Assembly: GCA_016872285.1 (NCBI GenBank)
Contig: VGZZ01000006.1
Location: 1-64,000 of the forward strand
DNA: 64,000 nt
Origin: SAR202 cluster bacterium
Lineage (GTDB): Bacteria; Chloroflexota; Dehalococcoidia; Lucifugimonadales; GCA-2712585
Direction: 5' to 3'
Below, piece by piece: positions 1 to 11,902 of this stretch. The position numbers were made by a program, and so were the translations under genes. Position 1 is the first letter of the stretch. Every line of letters starts with the position of its first letter. The notes below the pieces were generated by a model, which made no database searches, was not told the DNA's origin, and worked only from the letters and a program-made list of their open reading frames with translations.

Positions 1-1
1 T

Positions 2-940
2 CAGGGCAACTATGGCATCCACCAGGGCTTCGACGAGTCGCGCCGCATCCAGGCCGCCGGCTTCGTCGTCCGCGAGCAGTCCGACACCCCCAGCAGCGCC
101 GGCAGCCGCGGCACCCTCCACGAATTCCTGGCCTCCCAGGGCGTCCCCGGCATCTACGACGTCGATACCCGCGCCATAACCCGCCGCCTGCGCAATCGAG
201 GTGTTATGATGGGCGTTATCACCCTCGACTCGCCCCAAGAGGCCCTCGCCCGCCTCCGCGACCTCCCGCGATACGACGACGTGGACTTTGTCCGCACCGT
301 CACTACCGACAAACCCTACCACTGGGATACCGAGGGCGCCGACAGGCCCAAGCACCGTATCCTGGTGGACGACTACGGCCTTAAGTACAACATCCTGCGG
401 CTTCTTCGCCAGCGTGACTGCGAGGTCATCGCCGTCCCCGCCTCCGCTTCCGCCGAAGACGTCCTCTCCCAGAAACCCGACGGCATCGTCCTTTCCCCCG
501 GCCCCGGCGACCCTGCCCTGCTGGACTACGCCGTCGCCAACGCTGGCAAGCTCATTGGCCGGGTGCCTATCCTGGGTATCTGCCTCGGCCATCAGATCGT
601 CGGGCGCGCGCTGGGCGCCAAGACCTTCAAACTCAAGTTTGGCCATCGCGGCGCCAACCATCCTGTTAAGGACATGGCCACGGGCCGCGTCTATATCACC
701 GCCCAGAACCACGGCTACGCCGTCGACGGCGACACCTTGCCGTCAGGCCTGCGCGTCAGCCACCTCAACCTCAACGACGGCACCGTGGAGGGCATGTCCC
801 ACCGGGAACACCCCCTCATCACTATCCAGTACCACTCCGAGGCATCCCCAGGGCCCAAGGACAACGAGTATCTGTTTGACCGCTTCATCGGGCTGGTGGA
901 AGCGGCAAAACTGGGGCAAGGCGGCTTGAAAATTTCTTGA
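2..940 (+). CDS. carA: Carbamoyl-phosphate synthase small subunit (glutamine amidotransferase), 5' partial
   Basis: CarA hydrolyses glutamine and channels ammonia to CarB for carbamoyl phosphate, the precursor of pyrimidines and arginine. The reading frame is open from base 2, so the gene begins outside the window. The visible part opens in the CarA-specific N-terminal domain (QGNYGIHQGFDESRRIQ). It continues into a class I glutamine amidotransferase domain with the nucleophile elbow GICLGHQ and the downstream His and Glu in QYHSEASPGP, so the catalytic triad is intact. The stop is TGA at 938-940, which shows that TGA normally terminates in this genome. carB lies 650 bp downstream on the same strand with one small gene between. 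An internal ATG at 206 is not the start, because conserved CarA sequence continues upstream of it. Confidence 0.97.
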   Translation, partial: QGNYGIHQGFDESRRIQAAGFVVREQSDTPSSAGSRGTLHEFLASQGVPGIYDVDTRAITRRLRNRGVMMGVITLDSPQEALARLRDLPRYDDVDFVRTVTTDKPYHWDTEGADRPKHRILVDDYGLKYNILRLLRQRDCEVIAVPASASAEDVLSQKPDGIVLSPGPGDPALLDYAVANAGKLIGRVPILGICLGHQIVGRALGAKTFKLKFGHRGANHPVKDMATGRVYITAQNHGYAVDGDTLPSGLRVSHLNLNDGTVEGMSHREHPLITIQYHSEASPGPKDNEYLFDRFIGLVEAAKLGQGGLKIS

Positions 941-964
941 AGACAAGGAGGTTAAAGGGTCAGA

Positions 965-1465
965 ATGTATAGCCACGTCCCTTGGGAAGGCCCTTCGTGT
1001 CCTGAGGGTTTCATTTTGCGGCCTGTGGCCGCGTCAATGGAGGACAGAGGCTATATGTTCGGACAGTTTCTTCTGGACCAGGGAGTAGAGCTTAAACTTA
1101 ACGCGGACCTGGACGACGTCCTGGACTTTGTGGACAAGGAGATCCCCTCCTTCGCCTGCGGCGACTACGGCTACCGCATCATCTCCGGCAAAGGAATTAT
1201 CGGCAGCGAGTGGAAGCTGCTGGTAAAGCCCCGGGATCTCAAGTCCTTGAAGACCCTGGACAACACGGTGGGCCATCTGGTCATTGGGCGCACGGAAGCC
1301 GGGGACATCATGTTCAAGGTGCCGCCCCGCGCTGAGTGGCATCAGGGCCAGGACCGCCCCAGCGACCAGGACACCAAGCTTTTCTCCAGCTTCATCTTCC
1401 AGACTCTTAACGTCTTCCAGAAGCGGGGATACATCAAGCTCCCTGGCGCCGTCCCCGTAGCCTAA
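965..1465 (+). CDS. Uncharacterised protein between carA and carB (166 aa)
   Basis: I do not recognise this family. The product is soluble, has no signal peptide or membrane segment, and has mixed alpha/beta composition with one Cys (SFACGDYGYRI). A strong Shine-Dalgarno (aaggagg, 945-951) lies 13 nt before the ATG at 965, a long spacing; an alternative ATG at 1036 has no ribosome site. The gene begins 25 bp after carA and ends 122 bp before carB, so it is probably cotranscribed with them. A role connected with carbamoyl phosphate is suggested only by position. Codon use matches its neighbours, which supports a real gene. Confidence 0.7.
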   Translation: MYSHVPWEGPSCPEGFILRPVAASMEDRGYMFGQFLLDQGVELKLNADLDDVLDFVDKEIPSFACGDYGYRIISGKGIIGSEWKLLVKPRDLKSLKTLDNTVGHLVIGRTEAGDIMFKVPPRAEWHQGQDRPSDQDTKLFSSFIFQTLNVFQKRGYIKLPGAVPVA

Positions 1466-1509
1466 AGCCCCCGGTCCCCTAACCAGCCCGCCGGGCACTG
1501 CCCTCGGTT

Positions 1510-1529
1510 CCGTCCGCCGCGGCGGACGG
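1510..1529. repeat. Perfect 20-bp GC palindrome upstream of carB
   Basis: The sequence ccgtccgccgcggcggacgg is a perfect inverted repeat without a loop, 58 bp before carB. It is not followed by a T-run, so it is not a typical intrinsic terminator. It could be a protein-binding site or an mRNA hairpin within the carA-carB transcript. Confidence 0.5.
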
Positions 1530-1587
1530 GAAGTGAGCAGGAATATGCTGGCGTTCTTTTCCAAGAGCGCCTGAGAAAGCGGGCGTT

Positions 1588-4896
<3,309 letters not shown>

Positions 4897-4962
4897 AAAA
4901 CCTTCAGCTTTCGAAAAAATGAACGCCTTTATTAGTCCCGCCAAAGTATAGAAAGAAGGTTT

Positions 4963-5319
4963 ATCGGTACTTTCAACGTTCCTGTACAGATAGGAAAAGT
5001 TGGTGACCGCCGCTCGCTGCGGCTTGTTATGCTGGTGGATACGGGTGCGACCTTTAGCCTGGTGCCACGTCAATACCTGCAGGAACTGGGTATAGAGGTC
5101 GTCCGTGAAGTCAGGTTCCGGCTGGCCGATGAGAGCACAGTTTCTATGCCCGTGGGCAGAGTACTTATGCGTCTGGATGGCCTAGAAGAAGTAGTCCCCG
5201 TGGTCTTTGGCCCTAACAACGCAACCCCACTCTTGGGGGCCATTGCGATGGAAGCTTTCCTCCTTGCCCCCGATCCGGTTAACCAACGCCTTGTCCCAGT
5301 AGACGGTTTGCTGAAATAA
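4963..5319 (+). CDS. Small retropepsin-like (clan AA) aspartic protease homologue, ATC at the start position
   Basis: The product has the aspartic-protease hallmark LVDTGATFSLVP, then a flap-like region and a C-terminal APDPVNQRLVPVDG. It is homologous to the genes at 9386-9742 and 22608-23006. The first ATG in frame (5029) lies immediately before LVDTGA and would remove the N-terminal strand present in both homologues. Upstream the frame stays open and reads GTFNVPVQIG, matching MGTFSVNIRIG of the third copy, with ATC (4963-4965) exactly where their ATG lies. Either ATC is used as a rare start, or the start codon has been lost or misassembled. From 4963 the length is 118 aa, identical to the copy at 9386. 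Such one-domain retropepsins would have to dimerise to be active. Substrate unknown. Confidence 0.7.
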   Translation: MGTFNVPVQIGKVGDRRSLRLVMLVDTGATFSLVPRQYLQELGIEVVREVRFRLADESTVSMPVGRVLMRLDGLEEVVPVVFGPNNATPLLGAIAMEAFLLAPDPVNQRLVPVDGLLK

Positions 5320-5510
5320 CAAAATAGCCGCTACAGCTCAGTTTTCTTCTCCAACTGCTCCATCGTCCATCCAGTCTGTCCCAAGCCCCCGGTCCAAAGG
5401 CGGGCATGGTAAAAAGGCCTCTGTCTGCTGGCTAATTGACTTGTTATTTCTCCGTCCCAAGAGTACCGTGTATCGGCCTCAGTAAAGGCAAGAATCAAAG
5501 GAGACTTAAT

Positions 5511-6355
5511 GTGTCGACCTACACCCCCGTCAGCAACGTAGAGCCGCAGCTTAAACTGGCCTTAGACACCCGGGACATCGAAGGTCTTCTGGCCCAGGGC
5601 GTCAAGGCCGGTTCCGTCAACTGGGCCGCCGTCAAGAAGGTCTACGAAAAGGGAGGCAACTCCCAGCGCGGCGACGGCTCCAATCGCACCATCGCCGCCA
5701 TTGCCGCCAACCCCGCCGTCAGGTGGCCCTAAAAGGCATCCAGGCCGTCATTTATGGAGAGGTCCTGGAGGAGCTGGAGGCCGCCAGGATGAAGGTCCAG
5801 AAGGGCAACACCGACGACGCCAAGGGCGCTCCTCACAACATGGACGAGGCCTGGGCCTACTACGCCGGCGCCGCCGACGCCACCGGCGACCGCCCCTACT
5901 CCCTCTCCTCCACCGCCCGCAAACGCGAGCGCGATTTTAATATCGTCGGCAAGCTGGACAGCGGCATCCAGTCGGCTTTGAGCAGGGCGCTCGCCGCCTC
6001 CCGCGCCGGCGACGCACAGAAGCTGGCCAGGGGCGCTGACGAGGCCCGAGGTTACATCAACACCATCTTTTACCTCGCCTCCCTCAGGTACGCCGCTCGG
6101 CTGGCCAACGATACCGATGCTAAGGTTAAAGAAATACACCTGGCGGAAGGCTGGGCCTTCTTCCAGACCATCCGCGCCGCCGTAGGCAGCGCCGACTCGA
6201 AAGCCGCTCAGGTGGTCGAGGAAGTGTACTCCAGGACGCCTGCCCAGCCTGTCACTCAGAAGGATGCGGAGGCGGTGTATAAGGCCCTGAACGGCCCCGC
6301 TGTCAGGACAAGCCTGGGCATACCGGCGGGATTTGTGGTGCAACGGCCAGGCTAG
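5511..6355 (+). pseudogene. Fea1-like (low-iron-inducible periplasmic protein-like) gene interrupted by a frameshift
   Basis: A GTG start at 5511 has a good ribosome site (aaaggaga, 5497-5504). The first frame encodes about 69 residues, through TIAAIAANPAV, and stops at 5730. The same protein resumes one frame over from about 5720 (VALKGIQAVIYGEVLEEL) to a stop at 6355. A single missing base near 5717-5722 (for example gtccag reduced to gtcag) would restore one protein of about 281 residues. The segment DEAWAYYAGAAD followed by a KRERDFN stretch recalls proteins of the algal Fea1/H43 type, some of which are iron-binding. That assignment is from memory of the family and is tentative. There is no obvious slippery heptamer, so programmed frameshifting is not favoured. 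Confidence 0.6.
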
Positions 6356-6393
6356 GCGTCTCCAATCAGACGATCATAGAAGGCCAAAGACTT

Positions 6394-6433
6394 AGGGCCA
6401 GGGCGTATCTGTCTTTTTTGACGCCCTGGCCCT
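6394..6433. terminator. Perfect 13-bp stem between convergent genes
   Basis: Arms 6394-6406 (agggccagggcgt) and 6421-6433 pair perfectly around a 14-nt loop that contains six T residues. It lies between the converging 5511-6355 gene and the serine hydrolase gene, as expected for a bidirectional terminator. The T-run is inside the loop rather than after the stem, which is atypical. Confidence 0.55.
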
Positions 6434-6460
6434 GACGCTTTATCACGGCGCCCTTTCCCG

Positions 6461-7519
6461 CTACCGAGCTGTCTTGAGTATCTCCTTCCCAATCTCCGGC
6501 CACCCCCATACCCAGTCTATGAACAAGCGCGGTCCTAGCATCGCCCGGCTTACCTCTGCCTCCGGGTCGTGCCACGCCATGCAGCCGCTGGTCCCTATAT
6601 GCCCATAAGACGAGGGCGAAGTCTCCTCCGGCGTGAAGTGCGGCGCTTTGTCGCCCCGCACCTCCACCCCCAGCCCCCAGGGGAATCGAGGCCACCTTAA
6701 CATAAACATCTCGCCGCCCAGCCCGCCCGTCTGGTCATGCGTCGCCTCCGATAGCAGGGCAGGCGGCAGGAACCCCTCCGGCGCGCCCGCGAAGGCCCGC
6801 GCCAGCGTCAGCGCCCCAGACGCGTTAGTTACCAGCCCGGCCCAGGGCATCGCCAGCGACCGCCAGAAGGACGAGTTGAAAGACTCCAATTCGGTGCCCT
6901 GGTGCTCGCCAAAATCGCCGACAATTTTTGCCGGCGTCCGGGGCGGCTCTACACCTAAATAACCCTCTATCTCCAGCGGTCCCAGCACCAGGTCTTCCAG
7001 AGCCACGTTGAAAGGCTTGCCCGTCATCCTCTCCACAATCATCCCCAGCAGTCCAGGCCCTAGGTTGCTGTAATTCACTCGTGTTTTTGGCTCTTCCGCC
7101 AGCGGTGTCGCCAGGCATGCCTTAGCTAGCTTGGGCCAGTCCAGGCCTTTTTTGTAGGGGGCAGCGCCCTCCGCCAGGTCCACCGGCAGCCCGCTGGTGT
7201 GGCTCATCAGCGTCCGTAGTGTCACGCCAGGCTTCGCCGCCGCCGCCTCCGGCAGGTGCCTCGACAGCATATCGTCCACCGTCAGCTTCCCCGCCGCCGC
7301 CAGCCGCAGCACCGCCAGCGCCGTAGCCAGCTTGGTTATCGACGCCACAGGAAACAGCGTGTCCTCCTTCAGAGCAGTCCCAGCTCCATCCGTGCCGACT
7401 ACTAGATACTCAGGCTGGCGATTCCCCCTGGCGATGGCGGTTATCATGCCTGGGACTTCATACTCCCCCATGACCTTTCGGACTACAGGCCGCATAGCGT
7501 CCAGCCACGTTGTGACCAT
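6461..7519 (-). CDS. Serine hydrolase of the beta-lactamase class C / penicillin-binding-like family
   Basis: This is a beta-lactamase-fold serine hydrolase (family S12 type). The nucleophile motif SxxK is present in FPVASITKLATA, and the Y-x-N motif appears as YSNLGPGLLG. The C-terminal HIGTSG-like segment (GHIGTSGCMAW) fits the KTG-equivalent strand. Such enzymes act as esterases, D-amino-acid peptidases or beta-lactamases, and the natural substrate cannot be told from sequence. No signal peptide is evident. I chose the ATG at 7519, nine nt after gggagg, over ATG 7525 and over a longer form from 7576 that overlaps the upstream gene. It is probably cotranscribed with the AAC(3)-like gene 23 bp upstream. 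Product about 352 aa. Confidence 0.88.
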   Translation of the reverse strand: MVTTWLDAMRPVVRKVMGEYEVPGMITAIARGNRQPEYLVVGTDGAGTALKEDTLFPVASITKLATALAVLRLAAAGKLTVDDMLSRHLPEAAAAKPGVTLRTLMSHTSGLPVDLAEGAAPYKKGLDWPKLAKACLATPLAEEPKTRVNYSNLGPGLLGMIVERMTGKPFNVALEDLVLGPLEIEGYLGVEPPRTPAKIVGDFGEHQGTELESFNSSFWRSLAMPWAGLVTNASGALTLARAFAGAPEGFLPPALLSEATHDQTGGLGGEMFMLRWPRFPWGLGVEVRGDKAPHFTPEETSPSSYGHIGTSGCMAWHDPEAEVSRAMLGPRLFIDWVWGWPEIGKEILKTAR

Positions 7520-7542
7520 GTTCATCCACCTCCCTCTGAATT

Positions 7543-8340
7543 CTAGGCATATGTGCTTTTTCGAGCCTCGTCGCACTCCCCACAGCCCTCACTTGGAGGA
7601 TGCAAGAACAGCAGCGGTTCGCGGCCCAGGTGTTCCACCGCGGCTTCTACAATGTCCCGAGAGCTAGCGAGCCGCGCATAAGCGTGTCCTACGCGCCCCT
7701 CCAATTGCCGTCCCCGCTCTCGCAGCCACTCGTCGGCAAAAGCGAAGCGGGCGCAGCAATGGTCATTCTCCCCGAAGTCGATTCGGACCAGGCGTCCGTT
7801 CTTAATAACGGTACAATGTTTTGGAATGCGGTATGGAACGCCCGCCAGGAGTTCCGCCAGATGGAGGGTGGTGTTGGCGTCGTGGCCGCACCCCAGGAGC
7901 AGCACCTGGCCGTCCAGTTGGTGTACTCGCCCCACCGGACTTTCGGGGATGGCGGGCGGAATGGGCAGGGGGTCGGAAGTTATCAGCGTCGCCTGCGGAC
8001 CGGCCGCCGCGAAAGCCTGCGGGTGGTCGCTTCGCAGCACGCCGGGCTGCCGCCAAAAGGTGTCCGCCACCACGCCTAGGTCTGGCGACGCGGGTGTCTT
8101 CGCGGGATCGAAGGGCTCGTCGTCGTTGCCCGTCCATGAAGGCATGACCAGCGTGCCGTCGGGGCCGAGGGCCCCGCACAGCGCATCGATCAACCCCAGC
8201 GGCCCTCCCTCAATGGGGCGTACGGCGCGAAACGATGTGTGCGCCAGCAGCACTCCGCCCCGCCTCACTCCCAGCGCGCGGAGTTGGTCTGTTACCTCGG
8301 CTTTGCTGAATTCTTTCCGGGCGGCTTGGTCCTCGATCAT
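7543..8340 (-). CDS. Aminoglycoside N(3)-acetyltransferase (AAC(3)) family protein
   Basis: The 265-residue product has the family pattern throughout: the N-terminal LRALGVRRGGVLLAHTSF, the middle GTLVMPSWTGND, the conserved LRSDHPQAFAAAG block, and the glycine-rich LLLGCGHDANTTLHLAE. Family members move an acetyl group from acetyl-CoA to the 3-amino group of 2-deoxystreptamine antibiotics. Chromosomal homologues are widespread and several act on other amines, so resistance is not implied. The C-terminus contains three Cys residues (EGCGECDEARK) of unknown purpose. It is first of a possible two-gene unit with the serine hydrolase downstream. Confidence 0.88.
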   Translation of the reverse strand: MIEDQAARKEFSKAEVTDQLRALGVRRGGVLLAHTSFRAVRPIEGGPLGLIDALCGALGPDGTLVMPSWTGNDDEPFDPAKTPASPDLGVVADTFWRQPGVLRSDHPQAFAAAGPQATLITSDPLPIPPAIPESPVGRVHQLDGQVLLLGCGHDANTTLHLAELLAGVPYRIPKHCTVIKNGRLVRIDFGENDHCCARFAFADEWLRERGRQLEGRVGHAYARLASSRDIVEAAVEHLGREPLLFLHPPSEGCGECDEARKSTYA

Positions 8341-8361
8341 ATCCGTCCCGTTTTTATATAA

Positions 8362-9309
8362 TTATATCTCCCTTCCCATCTTCCTCTCCTTCGCCCGCTC
8401 CCACACCAGCCGCGCCGCCGCCACGTCCGCCACCGCCGTCCCCATAAGCTTGACGTAAATCGACTCGCCGTCGTTCTTTCTGCCAGGCGCTGCCCCCGCC
8501 ACCACCCTTCGCAGCTCTATAATCGACTGCCATTGCAGCAGCCCCTTGTCCACTGCCCTCGCCATGTCCCCCGCCTCGTACGGCGCCTGTTCAATCGAGT
8601 CCACATATATCCGGTCCATCTTCAGCAGCGCCGCCTCATGCAATTCCTGCGCCCGCCACGTCGCCGGGCCTGCTCCCACCACCGTCACACCGCGCTTCAG
8701 CCACGCGCCCTCCACCACCGGCTCCATGTTGGACGCGATACCTACCACCAGGTCGCAGTCCTCCACCGCCTCGCGGTTCGTCTCCACCGCCTCAACCTTC
8801 ACGCCCAACGATTTGCTGGCCCGCGACGCAAACTCCCGCCGCCTCTGCGAGTTTGGACTCCAAGCCTTGATACTGGATACCTGCCGCACCTTGCATATCG
8901 CCTCCAACTGCGTCGGGGCCTGGTGTCCTGTGCCGATGATACCCACCGTCGCCACCTTTTTCGGTGCCAGGTATTTCACCGCCACGCCCGTCGTCGCACC
9001 AGTGCGAAGCTGCCCTAATCGATTCGACGGCATAAAGGCCAGCAGTTGCCCCGTCGAAGCGTCGTACAGCGAAACGTGGAAGCTATAGCCGCCCTTTACC
9101 ACCGTATAGACCTTCACCCCAAACACGCCCTGGTAGAACAGCCCGCCTGCCATCACCGCCAGCTCCCCCGTCGGCGACATGACGCGGCGGCGCGCCAGGT
9201 TGTACCCCTCGTCCTTGCCATAGTGTCGCAGCATGTCCTCGATGGCTGGCAGCATGTCGTCCATGTTCACCAGCTTGTCCACGTCCTGGTCGGTCAGAAA
9301 AAGGGTCAT
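8362..9309 (-). CDS. Ornithine cyclodeaminase / mu-crystallin family NAD(P)-dependent protein
   Basis: The product (315 aa) follows the family plan: an N-terminal dimerisation domain (FLTDQDVDKLVNMDDML), then a Rossmann domain with VGIIGTGHQAPTQLEAI, and a C-terminal helix that returns to the first domain. Members include ornithine cyclodeaminase, alanine dehydrogenase, ketimine reductases and enzymes making non-protein amino acids, and sequence alone does not pick one. I chose the ATG at 9309 because aaaggag lies six nt upstream; a more distal ATG at 9345 lacks a ribosome site. The gene ends 21 bp before the AAC(3)-like gene begins, so the three minus-strand genes here may form one transcript. 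Confidence 0.9.
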   Translation of the reverse strand: MTLFLTDQDVDKLVNMDDMLPAIEDMLRHYGKDEGYNLARRRVMSPTGELAVMAGGLFYQGVFGVKVYTVVKGGYSFHVSLYDASTGQLLAFMPSNRLGQLRTGATTGVAVKYLAPKKVATVGIIGTGHQAPTQLEAICKVRQVSSIKAWSPNSQRRREFASRASKSLGVKVEAVETNREAVEDCDLVVGIASNMEPVVEGAWLKRGVTVVGAGPATWRAQELHEAALLKMDRIYVDSIEQAPYEAGDMARAVDKGLLQWQSIIELRRVVAGAAPGRKNDGESIYVKLMGTAVADVAAARLVWERAKERKMGREI

Positions 9310-9385
9310 GACTGACTCCTTTAGGCGATGCGTGAAGTCTATCAAATGGCGCTCAATTTTTCCGAAGTGTTATTATTAAGACACT

Positions 9386-9742
9386 ATGGGAATATTCTCT
9401 AAACCCATCACCTTCCACGCCACTGCCAATGGCCACACCGAGACCTTCGATGGCCTTGTAGATACTGGCGCCATGTTCACTGTCGCGCCTTCCTCCGTCC
9501 TGCGGCGACTGGGTGTTATGCCTCTCCAGACCATCCCCGTCCGATTTGCTGATGGCCGCACCGAGCAGTGGCAGCTAGGCCAAGTTGAAGTACAGCTTGA
9601 AGGCAAAAGGCTTCCCATTCTCTGCTTCTTCGGGCCGGAAAACACTCCGGTGCTGATAGGGGCTCATACACTTGAAGCCTTCCTCTTTATAGTAGACCCT
9701 ATCGAGAAGAAGCTGGTGCCTAAAGAAGCCTTGTTGATGTAG
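9386..9742 (+). CDS. Small retropepsin-like (clan AA) aspartic protease homologue
   Basis: This 118-residue protein begins MGIFSKPITFHA and carries the active-site motif LVDTGAMFTVAP, then PVLIGAHTLEAF and a conserved C-terminal VDPIEKKLVPKEALL. The last part aligns with APDPVNQRLVPVDG in the copy at 4963 and APDPVNRRLIRVRG in the copy at 22608. There is no signal peptide, so it is probably cytoplasmic. No strong Shine-Dalgarno precedes the ATG. The upstream AT-rich stretch contains tattattaa about 15 bp before the start, compatible with a -10 box and a very short leader. It sits alone, divergent from the ornithine cyclodeaminase gene. Activity and substrates are unknown. Confidence 0.8.
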   Translation: MGIFSKPITFHATANGHTETFDGLVDTGAMFTVAPSSVLRRLGVMPLQTIPVRFADGRTEQWQLGQVEVQLEGKRLPILCFFGPENTPVLIGAHTLEAFLFIVDPIEKKLVPKEALLM

Positions 9743-9828
9743 CAGTTCCGCCTCTGTTCCCCTCCACTCTTGGCGCATCCGTCCTCTATCCGCCATAATA
9801 ACCACGCACCATCTTCTGGAGGGCCTTC

Positions 9829-11889
9829 ATGCGCAATCTCTGGTCTGAGTCCGAAGCCCAGGGCAAGAACGAACTCGACACCCTGGTCTATCAAAGCCGC
9901 CTCATCGGCGCTGACACGTCGCTGGTGGTCTGGGGCGGTGGCAACACGTCGATTAAGTCCACTGTCAAGGACTTCCGAGGCCGCCACGTCGAAGCCCTCG
10001 TCGTCAAAGGCTCCGGCTCGGACATGAAAAGCATTGAGCGCAAGCACTTCCCCAGCCTACGCCTCGACGACACCCTGGCCCTCTTCGACCGCGACGCCAT
10101 GACCGACGATGAGATGGTTGAGTACCTCGGCATGTGCATGTTGGACCCCAAGGCGCCCCGGCCCTCCATCGAGACCCTGCTCCACGCCTTCCTCCCCTTC
10201 AACAGCGTCGCCCACTCACACGCCGACGCCATTGTATCGCTGACCAACACCCGCGAGTGCCTGGACATCCTCAAGGCCGTCTATGGCAAAAAGGTCTCCT
10301 GGGTCGAGTATATCCGCCCCGGTTTCAAGCTCTCCAAGCTCGTCGGCCAGACCGTCAAAGCCAACCCTAAAGTTGACGGTATCATCCTTATCAACCACGG
10401 CCTTTTCACCTGGGGCGGCGACGCCAGGCAGACCTACGACCGCCACATTGACATCGTCACTAAGGCCGAGGAGTACATCGTCTCCAAGTCTCGCGGCAAG
10501 GCCGTGTTCAACGTAGTGAAGTCCCGCGCCCTCCCCGACGACCGCCGCCGCGCCCTCGCCGCCGCCCTGGCCCCCACCCTGCGAGGCGCCGTCAGCCGGA
10601 AGCAAGGTGTCGTCCTGCGATACGACGACGCGGCGGACATCCTCGAATTCGTGAATTCCAAGGAGGCCGCCGAGTTATCCCAAATCGGCCCTGCCACTCC
10701 CGACCACACCCTCCAGACCAAGATTAAGCCGATGTGGGTGGAACTGGACAATCCTGACGATATAGAAGCCTCCAAAAAGCAGATAAAGGCCGCTGCCGAC
10801 CAGTACGCCGACGACTATGCCGCCTGGTACCAGGCCAACACAGACAACAAGCACCCCATGCTGGACCCCTACCCTCGCGTCATCCTCGCGCCGGGCCTGG
10901 GTATGTGGTCCACCGGCAAGGACGCCCGCGCCGCCCTCATCGCCGGCGACATCTACCACCACACCATCAGCGTCTTGAAGTCCGCCTCGGCCATCGGCCA
11001 CTACTCCTCGCTGTCCGATAAAGATTCCTATGACGTCGAGTACTGGCCCATGGAGCTGTACAAGCTTACTCTGCTTCCGCCCGACCGCGAGCTATCTCGA
11101 AAAGTCGCCCTGGTCACCGGCGCCGCCAGCGGCATCGGCCTCGGCATCGCGCGGCGATTGGCCGCCGACGGCGCCCACGTCTTCCTCACCGATATCGACG
11201 CTGATGGCGTCCATAAGCTGGCCGAGGAGCTGAACAAGAAGCACGGCTACAACCGGGCCGCCGCCTGCGTCATGGACGTGACCAACGAAGAGAATGTCGC
11301 CGACGCCTTCCGACAGCTTCGACTGGCCTACGGCGGCCTCGATGTCCTGGTCTCCAACGCGGGCATCGCCTCCGCCGGCGCCGTCCACGACCTGCCGCTG
11401 AAGGACTGGCAGCGCTCCTTCGATGTCAATGCCACCGGCCACTTCCTGGTGTCGCGAGAGGCGGTACGGCTCATGCGGCAGCAGGGCATGGGCGGCAGCA
11501 TCGTCTTCATCGGCACCCGCAACATCACCTCCCCCGGCAACGACTTCTCTGCCTACAGCGCCTCCAAGGCCGCCGAGGCCCAGCTAGGCAAGGTCATAGC
11601 CCTGGAAAACGCATCCCACGGCATCCGGTGTAACATCATCAACCCCGACGCCGTCTTTGAAGGCTCCAAGCTCTGGTCCCGCGACATCATGGAGCAGCGT
11701 GCCAAGACCCACGGCACCACCGTCGAGAAGCTTCCGGACTTCTACCGCCAGCGCAACATGCTTAAGGTCCAGATCACCCCCGCCGATGTCGCGGAGATCG
11801 TGGTGCTCTTCGCCGGCAGCCGCGCCGCCAAGACCACCGGCGCTATGTTCCCGCTGGATGGCGGAATCAAGGATGCGTTTGTAAGGTAG
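9829..11889 (+). CDS. Bifunctional class II aldolase / short-chain dehydrogenase (RhaD-like fusion)
   Basis: The 686-residue protein has two parts. Residues 1 to about 410 form a class II aldolase domain with zinc ligands in SVAHSHADAIVSL and NHGLFTWGGD. Residues from about 420 form a short-chain dehydrogenase with the TGAASGIGLGIARR nucleotide motif and the catalytic YSASKAAEAQLGK. Fusions of this plan are usually annotated as rhamnulose-1-phosphate aldolase/lactaldehyde dehydrogenase and act in breakdown of rhamnose or related sugars. The physiological sugar here is not known because no other rhamnose genes are in view. ctggagg precedes the ATG. The gene appears monocistronic. Confidence 0.93.
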   Translation: MRNLWSESEAQGKNELDTLVYQSRLIGADTSLVVWGGGNTSIKSTVKDFRGRHVEALVVKGSGSDMKSIERKHFPSLRLDDTLALFDRDAMTDDEMVEYLGMCMLDPKAPRPSIETLLHAFLPFNSVAHSHADAIVSLTNTRECLDILKAVYGKKVSWVEYIRPGFKLSKLVGQTVKANPKVDGIILINHGLFTWGGDARQTYDRHIDIVTKAEEYIVSKSRGKAVFNVVKSRALPDDRRRALAAALAPTLRGAVSRKQGVVLRYDDAADILEFVNSKEAAELSQIGPATPDHTLQTKIKPMWVELDNPDDIEASKKQIKAAADQYADDYAAWYQANTDNKHPMLDPYPRVILAPGLGMWSTGKDARAALIAGDIYHHTISVLKSASAIGHYSSLSDKDSYDVEYWPMELYKLTLLPPDRELSRKVALVTGAASGIGLGIARRLAADGAHVFLTDIDADGVHKLAEELNKKHGYNRAAACVMDVTNEENVADAFRQLRLAYGGLDVLVSNAGIASAGAVHDLPLKDWQRSFDVNATGHFLVSREAVRLMRQQGMGGSIVFIGTRNITSPGNDFSAYSASKAAEAQLGKVIALENASHGIRCNIINPDAVFEGSKLWSRDIMEQRAKTHGTTVEKLPDFYRQRNMLKVQITPADVAEIVVLFAGSRAAKTTGAMFPLDGGIKDAFVR

Positions 11890-11902
11890 CTCCATGTCCC
11901 CT

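Noticed and set aside
5700-5735. Programmed -1 frameshift in the Fea1-like gene
   Set aside because: There is no X-XXY-YYZ slippery site or downstream pseudoknot. A missing base explains the join better.
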